Assembly (NCBI GenBank): GCA_963667515.2
Contig: CAXXXY010000001.1
Location: 1 to 62,943, forward strand
DNA from: VYDC01 sp963667515
GTDB taxonomy: Bacteria > Chloroflexota > Dehalococcoidia > UBA2979
Length of the DNA: 62,943 nucleotides
Direction: 5' to 3'
Positions within the stretch are counted from its first letter, which is position 1; each line of letters begins with the position of its first letter. The position numbers were made by a program, and so were the translations under genes. The notes beneath the pieces are model-generated. The model was not told where the DNA came from. It worked only from the letters and a program-made list of their open reading frames with translations, and searched no databases. Below, piece by piece: positions 51,694 through 60,852 of the stretch.

Positions 51694-53190
51694 CTAGCCC
51701 ACCGCTTGCCGCCGCCCGCTGCCGCCTTCGGCCTCGCCCGGCGCCTCGGGCGCCGCCGCCGGCAGCTCCCCGCGCCGCACGAGGCGCGCGGCGGCCTCCA
51801 CCGCGGCGGGGTCGTATCGCGCGCCCGATCCGATCTCGAGCGCGGCCAGCGCCGCCTCGGCGCCCTGCCCGCCCGCATCGATCCAGCCCTCCGCGGCGGC
51901 CAACGCACGGGCGGCGCGCGGGATCGCCTCGCCGCCGAGGCCGAGCGGGCCGCTCCCGTCCCAGCGCTCGTCGGCGGCCGCAGCGAGCGCGGCGGCACGT
52001 CCCAGCGCCGGGAAGCGGCCCGAGGCGCTGAGGCCGGCCGCCAGCTCCTCGCCGCCGGCCGCCCGCAGCGTTGCCGCGCGCCACAGCTCGGCCATCTCGG
52101 GCGGGCCCGAGGGGATGTCCAGCTCGCGCGCGAGGCTCGTGGCGACCGCGGCCAGCGGCGCCGCCGCCTCGGTGTCGCTCAGCGCGAGCGTCCCCGCGAG
52201 CACGCGCAGCGCGTCCTCGCACGCCTGCGTCGCCTCGTGGCTGCGCTCCACCGTGCGCAGCACCCCGGCCAGGGGGCGCGTGAGCAGCGCCAGCAGCGCG
52301 GCGTCCGGGCGCGTCAGCTCGCGCCCCTCGGGGAAGGCGAGCACCAGCGCGCCCTCGGGCTCGCGGTCGAGCGGGCGCACGGACGGCCGGTCGGTGGAGG
52401 GCGCACGGGCCGCGGCCAGCGGCAGCGCCGCGTAGCCCCCACGGCCCGGGGCCGAGGCGGGACGCGCCACGGGGCCGCGGCTCTCGATCGCGGCGCGCAC
52501 CAGCTCGATCGAGGGAGGGACATGCTCGCCGGGCGTCCCGGGCGCGGCGGCGTAGCCGACGGCCGGCGCCACGGCGTGCGCCACGGCTGGCGACTCCTCG
52601 CCTCCGCGCACCACCCACGTCTGGCTCGCGCCAGCGAGCTCGAGTGCAGCCGTGGCGGCTGCCTCCGAGATCGCGTCGAGGGTCGCGCCGCTCGTCGCGA
52701 GCGCCGCCAGCTCGCCCAGCCACTCGGCGAGCCGCTGGTAGCGCTCGAGCTGCGCGACCGGGTCGTGCCCGTCGGGGGCCGCGGGCAGCCGCTGCGGCGA
52801 GGCGCCCCCGCGCCCGAACGCGCGCGCGGCGTCGATCTGCTCCACGAGTTCCTCCTCCTCGCGCGCCCCGTCCAGCACGGCGAACGCTGCGGCGCGCACG
52901 GCCGCGCGCTCGGCGCCCACGCGCTCGGAGCCGCGCGGCAGGTAGATCACGACGGGTGCGGCGGGGCGCGCCCGGGCGGCGGCGCGGATCACGGCCAGCG
53001 CGCCCGACTCGGCGCGGCCCAGCACGGCGACCACGGCGCCCACGGACTCCGCGCGCAGCAGCGAGCAGGCCGGCGCGACGCCGTGCGCGTAGCGCACCGG
53101 CACGCCCGCGGCGCGCAGGCAGCGCTCGACGGCCGCGGCCGCGGGGTCGCCCTCGACGATCAGCACGCTGTCGCGTGCCGCTGACGGCAT
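51694..53190 (-). CDS. Pseudo-receiver / GAF-like / degenerate HD-GYP protein
   Basis: A 498-residue protein from ATG 53188-53190 behind GGGAGG. Residues 1-120 look like a CheY receiver (SVLIVEGDPAAAAVERCLRA), but the acceptor strand reads VGAVVAVLGRAES with no Asp. A middle GAF-like region follows (EWLGELAALATSGATLDAIS). The C-terminal third resembles HD-GYP (LAREL through ADERWDGSGPLGLGGEAIPR and YDPAAVEAAARLV). The HHE metal residues, the GYP triplet (now GPL) and DvyDA are lost. It may be a signalling adaptor without phosphotransfer or c-di-GMP hydrolysis. It is monocistronic. Confidence 0.65.
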   Translation of the reverse strand: MPSAARDSVLIVEGDPAAAAVERCLRAAGVPVRYAHGVAPACSLLRAESVGAVVAVLGRAESGALAVIRAAARARPAAPVVIYLPRGSERVGAERAAVRAAAFAVLDGAREEEELVEQIDAARAFGRGGASPQRLPAAPDGHDPVAQLERYQRLAEWLGELAALATSGATLDAISEAAATAALELAGASQTWVVRGGEESPAVAHAVAPAVGYAAAPGTPGEHVPPSIELVRAAIESRGPVARPASAPGRGGYAALPLAAARAPSTDRPSVRPLDREPEGALVLAFPEGRELTRPDAALLALLTRPLAGVLRTVERSHEATQACEDALRVLAGTLALSDTEAAAPLAAVATSLARELDIPSGPPEMAELWRAATLRAAGGEELAAGLSASGRFPALGRAAALAAAADERWDGSGPLGLGGEAIPRAARALAAAEGWIDAGGQGAEAALAALEIGSGARYDPAAVEAAARLVRRGELPAAAPEAPGEAEGGSGRRQAVG

Positions 53191-53332
53191 CACGAGACCT
53201 CCCCTGCGGGATCTCACCGCATAGCAGGAGTATCGGAGCGGCGCTCGGCCTTCCGCACGAAGGAGTGGAGGCCGAGTGGTCGGTTTTCTCAGCCCTCGGG
53301 GCCCGCGGCCGTACGATTCGCCGGCCGCTAGC

Positions 53333-54382
53333 TGTAGTTCCCACGTAGGTTGTTGACAGGATGAGGGGCCTCGCCCGCTGCTGTGTGTGACAGCACGGCA
53401 GTAGCGAGGAGAGGACACCCTCATGGCCCATCGTAACGCGCGGCTGACGCCGCTGACCCGACTCGAGCTCGTGCGGGAAGTGGACGCCGGCTGGCCCCAG
53501 GCTGAGGTCGCTCGCCACTTCCGCGTCTCCCGCCACACCGTTGCCAAGTGGCTGGGGCGCTTCCGGGCGGAGGGAGCGGCAGGGCTCGAGGACCGCAGCT
53601 CCGCCCCGCGCGCGCATCCTCGGCGCACGCCGCCCGAGCTGGAGCGACGCATCTGCGCCGTGCGACGCACGCAGGGATTCGGGCCGCATCGCATCCAGTG
53701 GGCGCTCGGGGTCGCCCGCTCCACGGTCTACGCCGTGCTGCGGCGCCGCGGCCTCAACCGGCTCGACCGCCTGCACCGCGTCACCCGGGAGCCGGTCCGC
53801 TACGAGCACGACGCCCCCGGCGACCTGCTGCATCTCGACGTGAAGAAGCTCGGGCGCGTCCCCGAGGTCGGCGGCAAGCGAATGGCGCCTGGCTTCGCCG
53901 AGACGCGCTCCGGGCCGCATTCGCGGCGTTCGCTGGGGCTGGAGTACCTACACGTCGCCGTCGACGACCACAGCCGTTACGCCTACGTCTCCGTCCTGCC
54001 CGACGAGCGTGGCGCGAGCTGCGCCGCCTTCCTCGAGCAGGCGCTCGCGGCCTTCCGCCGGCGTGGCGTGCGCGTGCGCCGGGTCCTGACCGACAACGCG
54101 AAGGCCTACACCGTCGCCCGCAGCTTCCACGGCGCCGCCGCTGCCGCAGACGTGCGGCTGTCGCACACGCGGCCCTACCGCCCGCAGACGAACGGCAAAG
54201 CCGAGCGTTTCATCCAGATCCTGCAGAACGAGTGGGCCTACGCCCGCCCCTACCGCTCCAACGCCGAGCGGCTGCGCCAGCTCCCACGCTGGCTCTACCG
54301 CTACAATCACCGCCGACCGCACGGCGGCGTCGGCGGGGCCGTCCCCGCCTCCCGCCTGTGAACAACCTTCCTGGGTAGTACA
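53333..54382 (+). mobile_element. IS481-family insertion sequence, copy 3 (complete)
   Basis: A 1050-bp element with the target duplication GCTAGC at 53327-53332 and 54383-54388. The right duplicate holds the stop codon (TAG on the minus strand) of the cyclophilin gene, so that gene is left intact. Confidence 0.95.
53423..54361 (+). CDS. IS481-family DDE transposase (copy 3)
   Basis: An intact 312-residue transposase with all motifs of copy 1. It differs by Arg for Ser in RLDRLHRV and has Val for Gly in PEVGGKR, close to but not in the catalytic core. Confidence 0.95.
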   Translation: MAHRNARLTPLTRLELVREVDAGWPQAEVARHFRVSRHTVAKWLGRFRAEGAAGLEDRSSAPRAHPRRTPPELERRICAVRRTQGFGPHRIQWALGVARSTVYAVLRRRGLNRLDRLHRVTREPVRYEHDAPGDLLHLDVKKLGRVPEVGGKRMAPGFAETRSGPHSRRSLGLEYLHVAVDDHSRYAYVSVLPDERGASCAAFLEQALAAFRRRGVRVRRVLTDNAKAYTVARSFHGAAAAADVRLSHTRPYRPQTNGKAERFIQILQNEWAYARPYRSNAERLRQLPRWLYRYNHRRPHGGVGGAVPASRL

Positions 54383-54383
54383 G

Positions 54384-55220
54384 CTAGCCCTCGATGATCT
54401 CGATCTCGAGGATGAGGTCGCCGGGGGCGGTCGTCTGCCCGGGATCGCGCGGGGTGAGCGCCTGCAGCACGTCCATCCCCGCCGTCACGCGGCCGAAGAC
54501 GGTGAAGTTCCCCGCGAGGCCGGGCGTGGGCGCGAGCGTGATGAAGAACTGTGCGCCGTCCACGAAGCTCCCCGCCTTCGCCATCGAGATCACGCCCGCC
54601 TCAAAGGGCAGCGCGTTGCGCTCCTCGGGCAGCCCGTAGCCGGAGCCGCCGAAGCCCGTGGCCGTCGGGTCGCCGGCCTGCGCGACGAAGCCGGGGACGA
54701 CGCGGTGGAAGGTCAGCCCCTCGTAGAAGCGGTTGCGCGCGAGGAAGACGAAGTTGTTGACGTAACCAGGAGCCTCGTCGGCCAGCAGCTCGAGCCGGAT
54801 GTCGCCGCGCTCGGTGCGAATCACGGCCTCGTAGCCCGCGCTCGGATCGATCGTGAGCTCGGGGGGCGCTGCGTAGCTGCGGACGATCGCGCCATCGTCA
54901 CCAGGCTCGCCCGACGCCGCCTCGCCGGGCTCGGCCGTGCCGTCGCGGGTGGGCGTCGCCGCGACGTCCTGCGCGCCGTCGGTGGTCGCGGTCGTGCTGG
55001 TCGTGGAGCTGCCGCTGGAGGAGGTGCCGCCGCGCCCGCCGCCGAACTGCGTGGCGAAGACGATGCCGCCCAGCGAGAGCACCATCACGAGGATCCCGCC
55101 GACGTAGAAGCTGCGCTGGTTGCGCTGCATCCAGCCCATGAAGCCGGGAAACTCGATCGGCCCGGCGGGCTGGTAGCCTGCCTGGCTTCGACGGCGGCGT
55201 CGGCGGCGATCGTTGCTCAC
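54384..55220 (-). CDS. Cyclophilin-type peptidyl-prolyl cis-trans isomerase, membrane-anchored
   Basis: A 278-residue protein from GTG 55218-55220, overlapping the upstream gene (GTGA). The N terminus is basic and ends in one TM helix (GGILVMVLSLGGIVFATQF), then a Ser/Thr linker. The cyclophilin domain has VIRTERGDIRLELLADEAPG, FVFLARNRFYEGLTFHRVVP, FVAQAGDPTATGFGGSGYGL, GAQFFITLAPTPGLAGNFTV and FGRVTAGMDVLQAL. The catalytic Arg (FHRV), Gln (AQAGD) and Phe residues are present. It faces the cell exterior and helps fold exported proteins. Confidence 0.94.
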   Translation of the reverse strand: MSNDRRRRRRRSQAGYQPAGPIEFPGFMGWMQRNQRSFYVGGILVMVLSLGGIVFATQFGGGRGGTSSSGSSTTSTTATTDGAQDVAATPTRDGTAEPGEAASGEPGDDGAIVRSYAAPPELTIDPSAGYEAVIRTERGDIRLELLADEAPGYVNNFVFLARNRFYEGLTFHRVVPGFVAQAGDPTATGFGGSGYGLPEERNALPFEAGVISMAKAGSFVDGAQFFITLAPTPGLAGNFTVFGRVTAGMDVLQALTPRDPGQTTAPGDLILEIEIIEG

Positions 55221-55702
55221 GCGGTCCCCCTCGTGCGCAGCTCCTCGACCGCCGCGGCGAGCTCCTGCGGGCGGCGGCTGGAGAGGTGGTAGCGGGTCCC
55301 CTCGGCGGTGCGGACACTCACGCCCTGCCCCAGGAAAGGCACGGACCAGGCCCGCCGCCGGCTCGTGGCGAAGCGGATGCCCAATCCACCGTAGGGCAGC
55401 CAGCGGTAGCGCTCTACCTCGACGGCGGCGATGCGCGGGCCGGGCAGGCGCACGGCGAGCGGACCGAAGCCGAAGCGCAGCGCCTGTGCGTCGACGCGGA
55501 TCGCGAGCCGCCCGAAGGTGAGCGCGACCGCGCCGAGCACGGCGCCCGTGAGCAGCAGCACGGCGGCGCCGGGCCGCTCGCCGCCCGCGATCGCGAACAG
55601 CGCGGCCGCCGTCGCCACCACCCCGCCGAGCGTGAGCGAGGCGACGAGCAGCCGCGGCGAGGCGACCTCCTCGACGTAGGTGGGGGCGGCGGCGGCGCTC
55701 AT
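55217..55702 (-). CDS. Hypothetical membrane protein with PH-like domain
   Basis: A 161-residue protein from ATG 55700-55702. Two TM helices (RLLVASLTLGGVVATAAALF and AAVLLLTGAVLGAVAL) precede a beta-rich domain: LRFGFGPLAVRLPGPRIAAV, YRWLPYGGLGIRF, RAWSVPFLGQGVSVRTAEGT and HLSSRRPQELAAAVEELRTR. The last pattern (S.rP.eL..al) is common in bacterial PH-like membrane proteins. It is coupled by a 4-bp overlap to the cyclophilin gene. The function is unknown. Confidence 0.7.
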   Translation of the reverse strand: MSAAAAPTYVEEVASPRLLVASLTLGGVVATAAALFAIAGGERPGAAVLLLTGAVLGAVALTFGRLAIRVDAQALRFGFGPLAVRLPGPRIAAVEVERYRWLPYGGLGIRFATSRRRAWSVPFLGQGVSVRTAEGTRYHLSSRRPQELAAAVEELRTRGTA

Positions 55703-55759
55703 GCTGATGCATCCGCCCGGGGCGCCGGCGCCCGTCTGCCGTGGTGGGCAGCGGTGTGC

Positions 55760-55834
55760 TGGTACCCTCGGCAGGACTCGAACCTGCGCCACCGGCTCCG
55801 GAGGCCGGTGCTCTATCCACTGAGCTACGAGGGC
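55760..55834 (-). tRNA. tRNA-Arg (CCG anticodon)
   Basis: Minus-strand cloverleaf. The acceptor 5' strand GCCCTCG pairs with CGAGGGT (one G-T pair). The D arm is AGCTCAGTGGATAGAGC, the anticodon stem CCGGC/GCCGG has loop CTCCGGA with anticodon CCG, the T arm contains GGTTCGAGTCC, and the CCA end is encoded. All conserved positions are present, so it should be functional. A 42-bp copy of its 5' half lies at 56706-56747. Confidence 0.95.
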
Positions 55835-55846
55835 CACCCATCGATT

Positions 55847-56443
55847 CTAGGTTCGGATCAGGCTTTCTGCGACCCCCTGCCGCGCGGGTCGCAGAGGCCA
55901 TGTAGCCACGAATGTAGCCACGGGGGTCAGCCCTCGCCTCTCAGGAACGCGCCCATCTTGGCTGCGAGCGCAGCGTCGGTCGCTCGGCTTCGGCGCACGC
56001 GGCCAGCGCGCCGTCACGAGCCCGAAAGCGCACGCGATCCAGACGGTGATCATCCCTGCGAGGGCGAGGCTCCCGCTGGACGTGACCCCACCCTTGTCGC
56101 TGGTGTCCGCGACGCCAAACACTGCGAACGTGATCAGAAACGCGGCGAGGAAAGGCAAGTGCTCGCCGTAGCCGCGGCGCCCCCAGCGCCAGAAGATCGC
56201 CGCAAGCGCTGCCGCGATGGGCGCCAGCCACGCTGAGCCGATCCCAAACACGACCCGTGCTGTTACCTCGCCGCTGACGGGATCAATCTCCGTGCGCAAG
56301 GGGAACAGGATGCTCACCGCGAGGAACGCGGCGCCTGCGAACCCTATCCACGTGGCGATCACGCGCTCCGTGACGCGACGCTGGCGAAATCGAGCGGGGC
56401 TGTCGCGGTCGTCAGGGGCGAAGAGCCGGAGAGGATCGTCCAT
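55847..56443 (-). CDS. Hypothetical four-helix membrane protein inside the tRNA-bounded segment
   Basis: From ATG 56441-56443: MDDPLRLFAPDDRDSPARFR, then helices IATWIGFAGAAFLAVSILFP, VFGIGSAWLAPIAAALAAIF, HLPFLAAFLITFAVFGVA and LALAGMITVWIACAFGLVTA. The last 50 residues are Arg-rich and run through the paired repeats (PVATFVATW), so the true end may have been altered by recombination. I recognise no family. Base composition looks somewhat lower in GC than its neighbours. Confidence 0.5.
   Translation of the reverse strand: MDDPLRLFAPDDRDSPARFRQRRVTERVIATWIGFAGAAFLAVSILFPLRTEIDPVSGEVTARVVFGIGSAWLAPIAAALAAIFWRWGRRGYGEHLPFLAAFLITFAVFGVADTSDKGGVTSSGSLALAGMITVWIACAFGLVTARWPRAPKPSDRRCARSQDGRVPERRGLTPVATFVATWPLRPARQGVAESLIRT
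55866..55895. repeat. 10-bp-stem inverted repeat inside the left border of the tRNA-bounded element
   Basis: TCTGCGACCC and GGGTCGCAGA are perfect inverted repeats around a CCTGCCGCGC loop. It lies 32 bp inside the left tRNA repeat and just before the paired TGTAGCCAC repeats. It could be a recombinase or accessory-factor site, or a terminator for the membrane gene. Confidence 0.55.
55900..55922. repeat. Paired 11-bp direct repeats, left border
   Basis: ATGTAGCCACG occurs at 55900-55910 and 55912-55922 with a 12-bp period. The same core recurs as a pair near the right border, which suggests arm-type integrase sites. Confidence 0.6.
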
Positions 56444-56571
56444 GCCGTCGCATCCGCCCCTCGTTTCCCGCTTGGTTGCTGAGATGGCGAGTGTAGCTCT
56501 GGATCTACGCGCGAAGGGACGGGAACGGTGCGGCGCCCCACGTCTCTAGACAACAGTCGATCTCGACGAAA

Positions 56572-56595
56572 ATGTAGCCACAGATTGTAGCCACG
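56572..56595. repeat. Paired direct repeats, right border
   Basis: ATGTAGCCACA at 56572-56582 and TTGTAGCCACG at 56585-56595 share the TGTAGCCAC core of the left pair, in the same orientation, with a 13-bp period. Confidence 0.6.
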
Positions 56596-56705
56596 GCGCC
56601 CCGGCCTAGTCGGGCACAATCGTGTGAACGCCGCGCCGCGCCCTACTGCTCAGATACGAAATCGGGTGTGATCGGGCGAAAGAGCGCGGAGTAGGCGGGC
56701 CCGTT

Positions 56706-56747
56706 CGGCTCCGGAGGCCGGTGCTCTATCCACTGAGCTACGAGGGC
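56706..56747. repeat. 42-bp duplicate of the tRNA-Arg 5' half (attachment-site-like)
   Basis: It is identical to 55793-55834 and covers acceptor 5' strand, D arm and anticodon arm on the minus strand. The T arm and 3' acceptor strand are missing, so it is not a tRNA gene. Confidence 0.85.
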
Positions 56748-56855
56748 GTTCTTCGAGTGTACGGAGCGCCCTGAAGCCCCCGCAAGGGAGCGCTGCCGCG
56801 CCTCGGCGCGGACGTTCGGGACGGGGCGCTCGTCGCGGCCCCGCGCCCGCGGGCG

Positions 56856-58232
<1,377 letters not shown>

Positions 58233-58285
58233 CCCAACAGTGTCGATAGGATGCCCGCGAGGCAGATCGCGCAGGGAGACCCACA

Positions 58286-59128
58286 GTGACCGTCAAGGGC
58301 CGGCCAGGCGCGCAGGCGGACACGAGGCGGCGCCTCGCGCCCATCGTGGCGGACGCGCTCGGGGAGCGGTTCGGCCGCCGGGCGCAGCCATATGCCGACC
58401 TCGTGGGCCTCGCGAACTACCGCGTCGACTTCCCGCCGGGGATGTTCGTGTACGTCCCGCCGATCGAGTTCGGCTCCGTCGTCGGCGTGCCAAAGACCGG
58501 GTCAGGGGCGGCCGTCGAGTACATGCGCGCCGCGGCCCTCGCGCTCCGCACCTTCGGCGTCTCGGGGCGCGAGTATTACCTCCACTACGGCGGGACGTTC
58601 GGCGACCCTGAGCTCGACGCGTTGGCCCACACCTTCGCGGACAGCTTCCTCCGCGGGGACGATGCGGAAGAGCTCGACGTCGCGCCGGACGCTCGAGGGG
58701 CGCGCGACACGTCCGGGGGGGCGCTCGAGCACTCCGCTCGACCGGCGGGCCCCTCGACACCATCTTCGATGGATGTGGCACTCGTTGTAGCCGACGCCCT
58801 CGGCGAACGCTTCGGCCGGCAGACGCAGCCGTACGCCGATCTCGTGGGACTGCTCACGCGACGGTCGGACTTGCCGCAGGACTCGTTCGTTTACCTGCCG
58901 CCTCGACAGAGATACGCGGTGCTCGGCGTCCCGCGCGACGCGCGCGCCGAGGCGGTTGACAGCATGAGAGCCACGGCCCTCGCGCTGCTCACGTTCGGCG
59001 TCACCGGGTGGCCGTTCTACCTCCATGAGGGGGGCTCGTTCGGCGACCCAGGGCTCGACGAGTTTGCTCACGCGTTCAGGGAGGTCTACCTCCGCGGGAG
59101 CGCCGCGAGGCTCGGGCCGCCCAGCTAG
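58286..59128 (+). CDS. Uncharacterised protein made of two copies of one domain
   Basis: A 280-residue soluble protein from GTG 58286 with GGGAG about 8 nt upstream. Residues 25-127 and 169-273 are clear repeats of each other: VADALGERFGRRAQPYADLV against VADALGERFGRQTQPYADLV, FVYVPP against FVYLPP, YMRAAALALRTFGVSG against SMRATALALLTFGVTG, and YLHYGGTFGDPELDALAH against YLHEGGSFGDPGLDEFAH. A 40-residue Asp/Ser/Pro-rich linker joins them. No signal or TM is seen. I know no matching family. It is divergent from the shortened yifB. Confidence 0.75.
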   Translation: MTVKGRPGAQADTRRRLAPIVADALGERFGRRAQPYADLVGLANYRVDFPPGMFVYVPPIEFGSVVGVPKTGSGAAVEYMRAAALALRTFGVSGREYYLHYGGTFGDPELDALAHTFADSFLRGDDAEELDVAPDARGARDTSGGALEHSARPAGPSTPSSMDVALVVADALGERFGRQTQPYADLVGLLTRRSDLPQDSFVYLPPRQRYAVLGVPRDARAEAVDSMRATALALLTFGVTGWPFYLHEGGSFGDPGLDEFAHAFREVYLRGSAARLGPPS

Positions 59129-59155
59129 GAGAGCCGGGCGCGGCGGGTCGCAGGT

Positions 59156-59196
59156 GAGCCCCCCGCGCCACACCGGCCGGGGGGCTTCTCTGTGCC
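59156..59196 (+). terminator. Terminator hairpin, first copy of a 41-bp direct repeat
   Basis: GCCCCCC and GGGGGGC form the stem, with TTCTCTGTG after it. It follows the duplicated-domain gene by 27 bp. The whole 41-bp segment recurs at 60377-60417, so the GNAT gene lies between identical terminators. Confidence 0.7.
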
Positions 59197-59205
59197 TGCC
59201 CGCCC

Positions 59206-60345
59206 TCACGCGCCGGTGAAGTCGCTATGGGTCAGATGAATCCGGGCTCGCGAGTCGGTCGTGAGGAACGCAAGCTCGTCTTGCCGCCGCAACAGTCTGT
59301 GGGCGACCCCCGTCTCCTGCCGCGAGGCGAAGAAGCCACGCCGTCGGAGGAGGCCACGATAGGGATGGCGCGCAGAGAGCCAGCAGGACACCGAGATCGC
59401 TCCTTCGCCGCGACAGAGGCCAACCGCGTGGCCCAGCAGCGCGTCCACCGCGTCCAGTCGCCCGGGCAGGGCGAGTAGAGCGACGATCTCGCCGTGGCCG
59501 GCGCTCACCTTCACCGCCGCGTAGCCCACGAGCCCCGAGCCCTCCTCGGCTGCGAGAGTGCGAATGCCGCTTCCGGCGCGCGGGTCGAAGAAGCGCCAAC
59601 CGAATGACTCGACGGTATGCGCCGAGACGAGATCGGACGGCCGGGTCGCGGCATCGAAGAACTCCGCGAGCCGTTCGTCCGGTCTCTTCATCTCCTCGAT
59701 CGAGACGCCCGGCGCCCTCGAACCGCCCGCGGCTCGGCTGGCCGCAAGCGCGAGCGCTGCGGCGAGGGAGGGAGCGGCGATCCGAGCGAGCGGCGCGGGC
59801 AGGCGGCCCGATCTCGCGAGTCGCCGCTTCGCCGCGCGGCGGGCGTCCAGCACCGCGACCAGTCGACGGACGCGATTGGCGAAGGGCGGGCTTGCGGCGA
59901 GGCCCCGCGCGGATGGGCGCCCCTGCACCCGCCACAGGCCGATGCTGAGCGAGAGCTCCGCCTCGTGCGCCGCCTGCTCGTCCGCGGTCGTGGTCGAGCG
60001 CGCATCGATCCCGCGTCCCCGGTAGTCAGGCAGAACGGCCTTGTCCGTCCCCATCATCGCGGTCGCGCGGGCGCCGAGGAGGCGGACCGGCCACGGGATG
60101 TCGATGCGCGCGGCCACGAGCCGCGGGCCGTCCTCGGCGAGGACGACGAGGCTGCCGGGTGCCTGCGGCCCATCGAGGCGCCAGCGCAGGTGCTCGATCG
60201 CAGGCACGCCGCTGACGGCCGTGATCGGCCACGGATCGAACGCGGACTGGAGCACGCCGTGTATGCGCTGGGCGTCGGCGTCGCCGATCTCTCGGCCGCG
60301 GAGCACGCTGTGAACGACGACCGCCGAGCTCTCGCCTCCACCCAA
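59206..60345 (-). CDS. GNAT-family N-acetyltransferase-like protein
   Basis: A protein of about 379 residues. The start is uncertain: TTG 60345 gives the longest product and GTG 60306 is an alternative. An N-terminal GNAT region is visible: VLQSAFDPWPI, LVVLAEDGPRLVAARID and MMGTDKAVLPDYRGRGIDAR (motif A, with acetyl-CoA loop RGRGI). The C-terminal half has a second GNAT-like layout: GLVGYAAVKVSAGHGEIVAL and VSCWLSARHPYRGLLRRRGF. A double-GNAT arrangement is suggested. The acceptor is unknown. It is bracketed by two identical terminator repeats. Confidence 0.75.
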   Translation of the reverse strand: MGGGESSAVVVHSVLRGREIGDADAQRIHGVLQSAFDPWPITAVSGVPAIEHLRWRLDGPQAPGSLVVLAEDGPRLVAARIDIPWPVRLLGARATAMMGTDKAVLPDYRGRGIDARSTTTADEQAAHEAELSLSIGLWRVQGRPSARGLAASPPFANRVRRLVAVLDARRAAKRRLARSGRLPAPLARIAAPSLAAALALAASRAAGGSRAPGVSIEEMKRPDERLAEFFDAATRPSDLVSAHTVESFGWRFFDPRAGSGIRTLAAEEGSGLVGYAAVKVSAGHGEIVALLALPGRLDAVDALLGHAVGLCRGEGAISVSCWLSARHPYRGLLRRRGFFASRQETGVAHRLLRRQDELAFLTTDSRARIHLTHSDFTGA

Positions 60346-60376
60346 GTAGCCCGGCGCGTCGTCGAATAGCAGCGAG

Positions 60377-60417
60377 GAGCCCCCCGCGCCACACCGGCCG
60401 GGGGGCTTCTCTGTGCC
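60377..60417 (+). terminator. Terminator hairpin, second copy of the 41-bp direct repeat
   Basis: It is identical to 59156-59196. There is no plus-strand gene directly before it, and it lies upstream of the minus-strand GNAT gene, so its presence is better explained by duplication of a segment than by function. Confidence 0.65.
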
Positions 60418-60501
60418 CTTAGATGTTGTGAGCTTTCTCCCGGTCCACGGTTTTCTTGGACACCTGATTGGGGCAGGCTGCCCCGGGCAGAGGAGGTGTC
60501 C

Positions 60502-60852
60502 ATGACCAGCTCCGCACAGGGATTGAACGGGCGTAGTGCGTCGCGAACGGAGCGCGTTCGCTTCTCCTCGCGACGGAAGAGCGAGGCGGTGCTGAGGCTG
60601 CTGCGCGGCGAGGAGTTGGACGCGCTCTCGCGCGAGCTGGGGGTGACCGCAGCGACGCTGTCGCAGTGGCGCGAGCGCTTACTCGCCGCCGGCCGGGCCT
60701 CGCTCACGAGCCGGCCTGCCGACGAGCGTGACGAGGAGATCCACCGACTGCAGGCGAAAGTCGGCGAGATCACGATGGCGAACGAGCTCCTGCTCCAGCG
60801 CGCGCATCAGCTGGAGGCAGGACTCCCTTTGGCACGCCGGAGGTCGAGGTGA
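60502..60852 (+). CDS. IS3-family OrfA (copy 3, intact)
   Basis: 116 residues from ATG 60502, with the HTH ELGVTAATLSQWRERLLAAG (one Phe-to-Leu change relative to copy 1) and the zipper DEEIHRLQAKVGEITMANEL. Stop and orfB start overlap as in copy 1. Confidence 0.92.
   Translation: MTSSAQGLNGRSASRTERVRFSSRRKSEAVLRLLRGEELDALSRELGVTAATLSQWRERLLAAGRASLTSRPADERDEEIHRLQAKVGEITMANELLLQRAHQLEAGLPLARRRSR

Larger units (their letters stand above)
55793..56747. mobile_element. Candidate mini integrative element bounded by 42-bp tRNA-Arg repeats
   Basis: The 42-bp 5' half of tRNA-Arg(CCG) at 55793-55834 is repeated directly and without error at 56706-56747, giving attL/attR-like borders 913 bp apart. 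Inside, near each border, lie paired short repeats (TGTAGCCAC) and, on the left, a 10-bp-stem hairpin. The only gene is a small membrane protein. No integrase gene is present, so any movement would need one in trans. Alternatively this is the scar of a larger element. Confidence 0.6.

Noticed and set aside
56706..56747. A second tRNA-Arg gene
   Set aside because: Only the 5' half is present. The T arm and 3' acceptor strand are missing, so it is treated as an attachment-type repeat.
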